Assembly (NCBI GenBank): GCA_023252065.1
Contig: JAHEXO010000221.1
Coordinates: 1 to 5,027 of the forward strand
Source of the DNA: Nocardioides sp.
GTDB lineage: Bacteria; Actinomycetota; Actinomycetes; Propionibacteriales; Nocardioidaceae
Length of the DNA: 5,027 bases
Direction of reading: 5' to 3'
The notes beneath the pieces were generated by a model that was given only the letters and a program-made list of their open reading frames with translations, had not been told where the DNA came from and did not search any database. Within the stretch, counting starts at the first letter, position 1; every line of letters starts with the position of its first letter. This document shows, piece by piece, positions 1-5,027 of the stretch. The position numbers and the translations under genes were made by a program.

Positions 1-290
1 AAGAACGGCGACTCGTTCCAGATCGCGACCGCGTTGACGCGCTGGGCGGACTCTCCCGCGGAGGCGGCGTCGGTGGCGTGGGTGTCGACGCAGTAGGCGC
101 AGCCGTTGAGCTGCGAGGCACGCAGCCGGACCAGCTCGCGGAGGCCGGCCGGGAAGCCGACCCGGTCCAGCTCGCGGGTGGCGCTGGTGTCGAGATGGCT
201 CATCGCCTTGCTGAAGGTCGGCGCGGCAGCGTCGACGTCGAGACGGGCTGGGATGTGGTGGCGGGTGTCGGGAGCGGTGGTCGTCGTCAT
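1..290 (-). CDS. Carboxymuconolactone decarboxylase family protein, AhpD-like (C-terminal end missing)
   Basis: Reading leftward from the ATG at 290-288, 96 codons are visible before the gene leaves the window, so the C-terminus is absent. The key region is E52, then C64-A-Y-C67, then H71. The spacing E-x11-C-x2-C-x3-H is that of the AhpD/CMD thiol active site, where the two cysteines cycle between dithiol and disulfide while the Glu and His relay protons. Family members reduce peroxides or alkylperoxiredoxin partners; others are decarboxylases of aromatic catabolism. The CxxC pair favours the redox type here. The residue just before the second cysteine is Tyr rather than the His of mycobacterial AhpD. 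The start lies 9 bp after the exporter stop codon, with no good Shine-Dalgarno sequence, so it is probably translated by coupling from the exporter in one operon. The substrate is unknown. Confidence 0.88.
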   Translation of the reverse strand, partial: MTTTTAPDTRHHIPARLDVDAAAPTFSKAMSHLDTSATRELDRVGFPAGLRELVRLRASQLNGCAYCVDTHATDAASAGESAQRVNAVAIWNESPF

Positions 291-299
291 GGGTCCAGG

Positions 300-1745
300 C
301 TAGAGCGAACCCGGACCAGAAGGATGAGCCGATCCGACGCTTGCTGACTGGTCCACTTCGTCGACGTGCGGCGGCCGGACCTCGACCGTCGCAGGGGTCG
401 AGCGCTCGCCGACCAGCAGGACGACCAGTGCCCCGACGAGGGAGACCGCGGCGGTCACCAGCGCAGCCCGGTTCCAGCCGGCCACGAGCGCGGCGTTCGT
501 CAGCGGCCCCGAGGGGACGGCCACGACGGACACCACCGTGACCCCGAGGGCGGAGCCGAGGTAGCGCGCGGTGTTGTTCGCCCCCGACCCGAGTCCGGCC
601 TGGCCGGCCGGCACGCTGGCGACGCTCTCGCGGCCCAGGGACGCGTTCAGCACCCCGCTGGCGACACCCGCCACGAGCAGCCCGGGCACGAACCGTCCGG
701 CTCCGCTTCCGGTGCCGACGCCCCAGAGCATGAGCTGGCCGACGGCGACCACGGCGAGGGCAAGACCCATCCGGGCCCGGCCGGTCCAGTGCTGCGGCAG
801 CCGGCGAGCGACGACGGCGGTCACGACGCTCGGCCCCGACCACGCCAGCATCAGCCACGCGGTCGTGGTCGGCGGCAGCCCCAGCGCGAGGCCGGCGAAC
901 CCGGAGACGTAGGAGAGCAGGGCGATGATGCCGGCACCCGTCGCCAGGGCGGCCACCGTTGCCGCAGCGAACGCCGGCCTGCGGAGGAGGCCGAGGTCGA
1001 TCATCGCGTGGTCGGAGCGACGCTCGACGACCACGAAGGCGCCCAGCAGGAGGACGGCCAGCACGAGCAGGCCGATCGTCACCGGCCGGTCCCACCCGCC
1101 GCGACCCTCCGTCAGGCCCGCCAGGAGAGCACTGATCCCGCCGGCCAGGGCCACCACGCCGGGGACGTCGAGACGCGCGCGGTGGGGAGACCGTGACTCC
1201 GTGCAGCCCGTCGCCGTGGCCGCCAGCACGACCCCGGCCAGGGCCAGCACGACGTAGACGTCGCGCCACGAGCCCCAGCGGCCCAGCCAGGTGGACAGGA
1301 CCGGGCCCAGCGCGATCCCGGCCCCGACGCTGGCACCCCAGAGCCCGGTCGCGCGAGCGCGCTCGGCCGGGTCGACGAACGCCACCGCGAGCATGCCGAG
1401 CCCGGCCGCGATCACCGCCGCGCCGCCGGCGCCCTGCACCACCCGGGCCGCGACGAAGACCTCGACGTCGGGCGTGAGCGCAGCGACCAGCGAGCCCAGG
1501 GCGAGCAGCAGGGCGCCGGCGACGAAGGTACGGCGGCGACCGAAGTCGTCCGCCACCCGCCCGGCTGTGAGGAGGAAGGCCCCCAGCCCGATCGACATCG
1601 AGCTGAGGATCCAGGTGCGAGCAGCCGGGCCGGCGTCGAGACCGGCGGCCGTCTGGTTGAGGTTGGCCAGCGGCGCCGTGAACGCCACCAGCACCGCAAG
1701 GGTGCCGGCGGTGGCGCTGAGGAGGGTCCGGCGGGAGTGGGTCAC
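300..1745 (-). CDS. MFS transporter, DHA2-type 14-TM drug exporter
   Basis: This is a 481-residue integral membrane protein, probably a proton-driven exporter of small toxic molecules. Around 14 hydrophobic segments can be counted, as in the DHA2 family. The loop after helix 2 carries motif A, GRVADDFGRRRT at residues 62-73. Motif B, RVVQGAGGA, is at 101-109, and an antiporter-type glycine/GP run (motif C) is at about 134-150. The last 35 or so residues form a hydrophilic tail. The helix-1 motif DxTIVNVALP, typical of many DHA2 pumps, is not seen; TAPLANLNQTAAGL stands in its place, so this is a divergent subgroup. The open frame continues to 2393, but that extension is antisense to the regulator. 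The GTG at 1745-1743 was chosen because GGAG sits 6 nt upstream and the first helix begins right after it. It is divergent from the HxlR gene and leads into the AhpD-like gene. The substrate cannot be read from sequence. Confidence 0.9.
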   Translation of the reverse strand: MTHSRRTLLSATAGTLAVLVAFTAPLANLNQTAAGLDAGPAARTWILSSMSIGLGAFLLTAGRVADDFGRRRTFVAGALLLALGSLVAALTPDVEVFVAARVVQGAGGAAVIAAGLGMLAVAFVDPAERARATGLWGASVGAGIALGPVLSTWLGRWGSWRDVYVVLALAGVVLAATATGCTESRSPHRARLDVPGVVALAGGISALLAGLTEGRGGWDRPVTIGLLVLAVLLLGAFVVVERRSDHAMIDLGLLRRPAFAAATVAALATGAGIIALLSYVSGFAGLALGLPPTTTAWLMLAWSGPSVVTAVVARRLPQHWTGRARMGLALAVVAVGQLMLWGVGTGSGAGRFVPGLLVAGVASGVLNASLGRESVASVPAGQAGLGSGANNTARYLGSALGVTVVSVVAVPSGPLTNAALVAGWNRAALVTAAVSLVGALVVLLVGERSTPATVEVRPPHVDEVDQSASVGSAHPSGPGSL

Positions 1746-1751
1746 GAGCTG

Positions 1752-1755
1752 CTCC
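1752..1755 (-). promoter_or_regulatory. Ribosome binding site of the MFS gene
   Basis: GGAG on the minus strand lies 6 nt before the GTG at 1745-1743. It decides the start over the much longer upstream open frame, which would run through the divergent regulator gene. Confidence 0.7.
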
Positions 1756-1757
1756 GA

Positions 1758-1800
1758 GTAGTCTGATGGTAGAACCAAATAGACAGTAGCATGTAGTCTG
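1758..1800 (+). repeat. Directly repeated octamer GTAGTCTG in the divergent intergenic region
   Basis: GTAGTCTG occurs at 1758-1765 and again at 1793-1800, offset by 35 bp. The second copy runs into the left arm of the palindrome at 1797-1814. The pair could be additional half-sites for the regulator flanking the leftward promoter, since the first copy lies near the predicted start region and the second at the -35 box. This is a visible repeat with inferred function. Confidence 0.35.
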
Positions 1801-1805
1801 GTCAA
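1778..1805 (-). promoter_or_regulatory. Putative sigma70-like promoter of the MFS/AhpD-like operon
   Basis: On the minus strand, TTGACC (1805-1800) matches the -35 consensus at five of six bases. It is followed after 16 nt by TCTATT (1783-1778), a four-of-six -10 match. Transcription would start near 1770, giving a leader of about 25 nt that contains the GGAG ribosome site. The -35 box lies inside the palindrome at 1797-1814, as expected for a repressible promoter. This is assigned by eye only. Confidence 0.5.
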
Positions 1806-1814
1806 CAGACCAGA
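1797..1814. promoter_or_regulatory. Palindromic operator candidate between the divergent genes
   Basis: TCTGGTC-AACA-GACCAGA is a perfect inverted repeat with 7-bp arms and a 4-bp spacer. It overlaps the -35 box of the leftward promoter and lies 31 bp before the regulator's ATG. HxlR proteins bind as dimers to short inverted repeats next to their own gene, so this is the most likely operator for both repression of the exporter and autoregulation. For the rightward gene, TAGCAT at 1787-1792 is a weak -10 candidate that would place the transcription start at the palindrome's left edge. Confidence 0.55.
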
Positions 1815-1832
1815 GTGGACGGTCGGGAGATC

Positions 1833-1836
1833 GGAG
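1833..1836 (+). promoter_or_regulatory. Ribosome binding site of the HxlR-family gene
   Basis: GGAG lies 8 nt before the ATG at 1845. It supports that ATG over the in-frame GTG at 1815, which would have no ribosome site and would begin just after the palindrome. Confidence 0.6.
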
Positions 1837-1844
1837 AAGACGCC

Positions 1845-2357
1845 ATGCCCCTCGGTAGCGACTACTCGCGCCAGGACTGCTCGCTGGCCCGCGCCCTCGA
1901 GGTCGTCGGCGAGCGGTGGACGCCGCTGATCCTGCGCGACTGCTTCCTCGGCGTACGCCGGTTCTCCGACCTGCAGGCCCACCTCGACATCTCCAAGGCC
2001 GTGCTGAGCACCCGGCTGGACGCGCTGGTCGCCGAGGGGCTGCTCGAGCGGTCTGCGGGCGGGCACCCGGAGTACACGCTCACCGACGAGGCGCTGGGAC
2101 TGTGGCCGGCGCTCTACGCCCTGACCCAGTGGGGCGAGCGCCGGACGACGCCAGGAGCTCCGCGGCGGATCTTCCGCCACGTCGGCTGCGGCGACCTCGC
2201 TCTCGACGGCCGCTGCTCGGTCTGCGGGGCCACCCCGGCACCGGGCGACCTCGAGATCCGGCCTGGTCCCGGCGCCGACCCGACGCTGCGCGACGACCCG
2301 GTGTCGGTGGCGCTGCGCGAGCCACACCGGCTGCTGACCCCGCTGACCCTGCGCTGA
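1845..2357 (+). CDS. HxlR-family winged helix-turn-helix regulator with C-terminal Cys/His cluster
   Basis: This is a 170-residue cytoplasmic DNA-binding protein. Residues 12-100 form the HxlR domain. It starts C12-S-L-A-R-A-L, then VVGERWTPLILRD (20-32), the recognition region RRFSDLQAHLDISKAVLSTRL (38-58), and the wing around 68-80 ending in YTLTDEA. C12 is at the position of the conserved sensor cysteine by which relatives such as YodB, HypR and QorR detect quinones or disulfide stress; C33 is a second cysteine. After the domain comes H112-x2-C115 ... C124-x2-C127, a small zinc-ribbon-like cluster that extends the protein beyond the usual 110-120 residues of short HxlR proteins. It is divergent from the MFS exporter across a 99-bp gap holding a palindrome, so it probably represses that operon and itself. 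The inducer is unknown. Confidence 0.9.
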   Translation: MPLGSDYSRQDCSLARALEVVGERWTPLILRDCFLGVRRFSDLQAHLDISKAVLSTRLDALVAEGLLERSAGGHPEYTLTDEALGLWPALYALTQWGERRTTPGAPRRIFRHVGCGDLALDGRCSVCGATPAPGDLEIRPGPGADPTLRDDPVSVALREPHRLLTPLTLR

Positions 2358-2369
2358 GCGCGGCTCAGC
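2353..2369. terminator. Hairpin over two convergent stop codons, possible bidirectional terminator
   Basis: GCTGAGC-GCG-GCTCAGC is a perfect 7-bp stem with a 3-nt loop. It contains the TGA of the regulator (2355-2357) and, on the other strand, the TGA of the Mur ligase-like gene (2367-2365). The stem is symmetric, so it can fold in transcripts from either side. No T tract follows on either strand, so it is not a classical intrinsic terminator; U-less hairpins are common between convergent genes of high-GC actinobacteria. An overlapping alternative fold, AGCC-GGC-GGCT, is at 2367-2377. Confidence 0.5.
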
Positions 2370-4071
2370 CGGCGGCTGCGCGCACCTTGTCACCCAGCCG
2401 GCGCGGCGTGTCCGGCGTGCCGCCGTGGGCGGCGATCCAGTCGTAGACCTCCTGCCGCTGCGCGTGGCACATCAGCCCGACGACGTCGCCGGGGCCCGCC
2501 TCGGCGACCAGGCCTGCCAGGCAGTCGACCTCTGTGTCGTAGGAGGTCACGTCGGTCACCCCGACCCGCTCGGCGCCGTCGCGGAGCAGCCGGTCGAGCT
2601 CGCCGCGCTCACGCCCGCGGAGGTACTTCTCCTTGTGGGCGATCGCGACGACGTCCGCCCCCATCGCCCCGATCTCGCCGAGCCGGCCGATCAGGTCGTC
2701 GGTGCGGTCGCCGACCGCGCCGAGCCCGAGCAGCAGCCGCGCACCCGGGCGGCGTACGCCGTCCATGATCTCCAGGAGCGCCTCGAGCCCGACCTCGTTG
2801 TGGGCCAGGTCGATGACCACGGTCGTCTCCTCGGCAGTCGGGCCGGGCAGCGGCACGGTGAAGATGTTCATCCGGCCGGGGTTGTGCTCGGGGTCTGGAA
2901 GGAAGGTGCGCAACCCCTCGACCACCGTCGTGCGGGGTACGCCGATCGCGAGCGCCGCCGACGCGGCAGCCAGGGCGTTCTCGACGTTGAACCTCGAGAG
3001 CCCGCCCAGGGTCATCGGCACGTCGGCCAGCTCGACGAGGGGGTCGGGGTCGGCGCCCGGGCGCAGGACGGAGACCCAGCCGTCGATGACGGTGGACGCC
3101 CGGCCGTGTTCCGCGAGGGTCTCGCGGATGGCCGGGGAGTTGGGGTCGCGGGAGAACACCCAGGGGTGGGCGTGGGTGACGCTGCGCATCGCGAAGACCC
3201 GCGGGTCGTCGCCGTTGAGCACCGCCCAGCCCCGGCGGCGGGTGATCCGCGGGACCACCGCCTTGACCTCGGCCAGCTGGTCGAGGGTGTCGATGCCCTG
3301 CAGGCCGAGGTGGTCGGCGCTGACGTTGGTGACCACCGAGACGTCGTTGCGGGTCAGGCCGATGCCCTTGAGCAGGATGCCACCGCGCGCGGTCTCGGTG
3401 ACGGCCAGCTGGACGCCCGGCAGCGCCAGGACCCTGCCCGCGCCGCTCGGGCCGGAGTAGTCGCCGCCCTCGACCAGCTCGCCGTCGAGGTAGATGCCGT
3501 CGGTGTTGGACCAGCCGACGACCTTGCCGGCCTGCCGTCCGATGTGGGCGATCATCCGGCTGGTCGTGGTCTTGCCGTTGGTGCCGGTCACCGCCACGAC
3601 CGGGATCTTCGGGGTGATCGTGTGCGGAAGGTCGCCGTCCGCGCTGGCGGCGACCCGTTCAGCAGCCCGGCCGACCGCCTGCTCGACGTCCTCGACCGGT
3701 ACTGCGTCGAGCACGTCGGCGACCGCCCGACCCATCTCCTCGGCCCGGGTCCGGTGCCGCCACGGGTAGGCGACCACCACGACGTGCGGGTCGGAGGTCG
3801 CCCGGACCCGTACGGCGAGTCGCATCGTCCCGGACTCGTGCGCGATCTCGCGGACCAGCCGGGCGACGGCCCGGAGCGCGAACCGCGCCCGGAAGCCGGT
3901 GTCGGGCTCCCCCGGTCGGGCGCCGGACAGGCCGATCCGGCGGGCCAGCCGCCCGGCGGTCGACGTCGGCGCCGAGGCAAGGCCGCTGATGTCGAGCGTC
4001 AGCTTGACCGCCGCCCTGGGGAAGTAGAGGTTCGGGCCTTCCAGGACCCGCAGCTCGACGAGGGACGTCAC
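2365..4071 (-). CDS. Mur ligase family protein, CphA-like N domain fused directly to Mur-ligase domain, ATP-grasp domain absent
   Basis: This 568-residue protein is probably an ATP-dependent amide ligase. Residues 1 to about 145 resemble the N domain of cyanophycin synthetase (LRVLEGPNLYFPRAAVKL near the start, HESG at 78-81). From about 155 a Mur ligase core follows: the P-loop GTNGKTTT at 163-170, ETARGG at 226-231, TNVSADHLG at 248-256, K270 at the likely carbamylated-lysine site, FNVENALAA at 361-369, DPEHNPGRMNIF at 393-404 and DLAHNE at 421-426. ETARGG and the NPGR block are traits of the CphA branch rather than of MurC-F. Typical CphA is about 870 residues, with an ATP-grasp domain between the N and M parts; that domain is missing here without sign of frame damage. 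The start is GTG with no clear ribosome site, 21 bp after the fabI stop, which suggests coupled translation. The substrate is unknown, and cyanophycin polymerisation is unlikely with this protein alone. Confidence 0.88.
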   Translation of the reverse strand: MTSLVELRVLEGPNLYFPRAAVKLTLDISGLASAPTSTAGRLARRIGLSGARPGEPDTGFRARFALRAVARLVREIAHESGTMRLAVRVRATSDPHVVVVAYPWRHRTRAEEMGRAVADVLDAVPVEDVEQAVGRAAERVAASADGDLPHTITPKIPVVAVTGTNGKTTTSRMIAHIGRQAGKVVGWSNTDGIYLDGELVEGGDYSGPSGAGRVLALPGVQLAVTETARGGILLKGIGLTRNDVSVVTNVSADHLGLQGIDTLDQLAEVKAVVPRITRRRGWAVLNGDDPRVFAMRSVTHAHPWVFSRDPNSPAIRETLAEHGRASTVIDGWVSVLRPGADPDPLVELADVPMTLGGLSRFNVENALAAASAALAIGVPRTTVVEGLRTFLPDPEHNPGRMNIFTVPLPGPTAEETTVVIDLAHNEVGLEALLEIMDGVRRPGARLLLGLGAVGDRTDDLIGRLGEIGAMGADVVAIAHKEKYLRGRERGELDRLLRDGAERVGVTDVTSYDTEVDCLAGLVAEAGPGDVVGLMCHAQRQEVYDWIAAHGGTPDTPRRLGDKVRAAAG

Positions 4072-4092
4072 CGCGGAACCGTACCGAAGCGC

Positions 4093-4866
4093 TCAGGCAC
4101 CCATCGCGTGGAAGCCACCGTCGACGTGGACGATCTCGCCGGTGGTGGCGGGGAAGAAGTCCGACAGCAGGGCGCAGACGGCCTTGGCGGTCGGCTCGAG
4201 GTTCTTCTCGTCCCAGCCCAGCGGCGCCCGGTCGCTCCACATCGACTCGAGGTCCTCGAAGCCCGGGATCGCCTTGGCGGCCAGGCTCTTCAGCGGGCCG
4301 GCGCTCACCAGGTTGCAGCGGATGCCCTGCGGCCCGAGGTCGCGCGCCAGGTAGCGCGAGGTCGACTCCAGCGCCGCCTTGGCCACGCCCATCCAGTCGT
4401 AGGCCGGCCACGCGATGGTCGCGTCGAAGGTCATCCCGACCACCGAACCGCCCTCGCCCATCATCGGCCGGCAGGCCATGGCGAGCGCCTTGAGCGAGTA
4501 CGCCGAGACCTGCACCGCCTGGGCGACGTCGGGCCACGGGCCCTCGAGGAACTTCCCACCCAGGATCGTCTCCGGGTTGCCGAACGCGATCGAGTGCACG
4601 ACCCCGTCGAGCCCGTCGACGTGCTCCCGCACCGCGTCGGCGAGGCCGGCGAGGTGGTCGTCGTCGGTGACGTCCAGCTCGAGCACCGCGGGCTCGGTCG
4701 GGAGTCGCTTGGCGATCCGGCGGGTGATCCCCAGCGCCCGGCCGAAGTTGGAGATCAGCACCGTGGCGCCCTGCTCCTGGGCCACCTTCGCGGTCGCGAA
4801 GCCGATCGAGGAGTCCATGGTCACGCCTGCCACCAGGATCCGCTTGCCCTCGAGGATGCCGCTCAC
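4093..4866 (-). CDS. fabI: Enoyl-[acyl-carrier-protein] reductase, InhA/FabI type, NADH-dependent
   Basis: This 257-residue cytoplasmic enzyme of the short-chain dehydrogenase superfamily reduces the trans-2-enoyl-ACP double bond, the last step of each type II fatty acid elongation cycle. The nucleotide site is G14-V-T-M-D-S-S-I-G22, with D65-V66 and H91-S92-I93 further along. The catalytic set is Y156-x2-M159-x3-K163 within PAYDWMGVAKAALES, nearly the same as in mycobacterial InhA. AGPLKSLA at 189-196 is the segment that precedes the substrate loop, and the C-terminal part has PATTGEIVHVDGG. The loop after it is about 10 residues shorter than remembered for InhA (269 residues), closer to ordinary FabI. 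The GTG at 4866-4864 was chosen because AAGGAG lies 6 nt upstream and the protein begins like its relatives; the frame open to 4968 would overlap fabG. It follows fabG by 34 bp, an order also seen as mabA-inhA in mycobacteria. It belongs to the family hit by isoniazid and triclosan. Confidence 0.95.
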   Translation of the reverse strand: MSGILEGKRILVAGVTMDSSIGFATAKVAQEQGATVLISNFGRALGITRRIAKRLPTEPAVLELDVTDDDHLAGLADAVREHVDGLDGVVHSIAFGNPETILGGKFLEGPWPDVAQAVQVSAYSLKALAMACRPMMGEGGSVVGMTFDATIAWPAYDWMGVAKAALESTSRYLARDLGPQGIRCNLVSAGPLKSLAAKAIPGFEDLESMWSDRAPLGWDEKNLEPTAKAVCALLSDFFPATTGEIVHVDGGFHAMGA

Positions 4867-4872
4867 TGGATG

Positions 4873-4878
4873 CTCCTT
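4873..4878 (-). promoter_or_regulatory. Ribosome binding site of fabI
   Basis: AAGGAG on the minus strand lies 6 nt before the GTG at 4866. It is the strongest Shine-Dalgarno sequence in the window and fixes the fabI start inside the fabG-fabI gap. Confidence 0.8.
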
Positions 4879-4900
4879 GTCGGTTGTCTGGCCATCGTGG

Positions 4901-5027
<127 letters not shown>

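Noticed and set aside
366..1196. A 276-codon plus-strand frame, with several overlapping shorter plus-strand frames, opposite the exporter gene
   Set aside because: They have low-complexity Arg/Pro/Ala/Gly-rich products, no domain and no ribosome site, and sit opposite a clear MFS gene.
1815..1844. Upstream GTG start for the regulator at 1815
   Set aside because: It begins right after the palindrome with no ribosome site, and adds 10 residues not typical of the family. The ATG at 1845 has GGAG 8 nt upstream.
1746..2393. N-terminal extension of the exporter frame to a start at 2393
   Set aside because: The extra 216 residues are antisense to the HxlR gene and cross the divergent promoter region. 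The GTG at 1745 has a good ribosome site and begins just before the first membrane helix.
2365..4071. Calling the ligase cyanophycin synthetase (cphA) or a MurC-F peptidoglycan ligase
   Set aside because: The ATP-grasp domain needed for cyanophycin synthesis is absent. The ETARGG and NPGR blocks and the N domain do not fit MurC-F, so only a family-level name is supported.
3659..4537. A 292-codon minus-strand frame spanning the fabI/ligase junction
   Set aside because: It is an out-of-frame reading of two well-supported genes, with an Arg/Gly-rich product, and is not a fusion or frameshift product.

Overview
The window is very GC-rich and densely coded. It uses GTG starts freely and carries an InhA-type enoyl reductase directly behind a fabG-like gene. 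This points to a high-GC actinobacterium, probably of the Nocardioides/Propionibacteriales type. The genus is inferred from style and gene order, not proven. Every gene except the HxlR regulator lies on the minus strand.

Left part (1-2357): a small divergent locus. An HxlR-family winged-helix regulator with an N-terminal cysteine reads rightward from 1845. A DHA2-type 14-helix MFS exporter reads leftward from 1745, followed after 9 bp by an AhpD-like carboxymuconolactone decarboxylase family gene that runs off the left edge. The 99-bp gap between the divergent genes is relatively AT-rich. It holds a perfect 7-4-7 palindrome over a plausible -35 box for the exporter, and a directly repeated octamer. 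The reading offered here is a regulator-controlled exporter plus thiol-peroxidase or detoxification unit that may respond to quinone-like, electrophilic or oxidant compounds. The parts are visible; the inducer is inferred.

Right part (2365-5027): a leftward fatty-acid synthesis operon. The last 41 codons of a FabG-type 3-oxoacyl-ACP reductase enter at the right edge. After 34 bp comes fabI, with the Y-x2-M-x3-K site of InhA-type reductases. After a further 21 bp comes a 568-residue Mur ligase family protein. This last protein resembles cyanophycin synthetase (CphA) with its ATP-grasp domain removed: a CphA-like N domain runs directly into the Mur-ligase domain. It is the least understood gene in the window and the best candidate for new biology.

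The regulator and the Mur ligase-like gene converge with only 7 bp between stop codons. A 7-bp-stem hairpin overlaps both stops and may act as a compact bidirectional terminator. No tRNA, rRNA, CRISPR array, insertion sequence or other mobile element was seen, and no non-coding stretch exceeds 100 bp.
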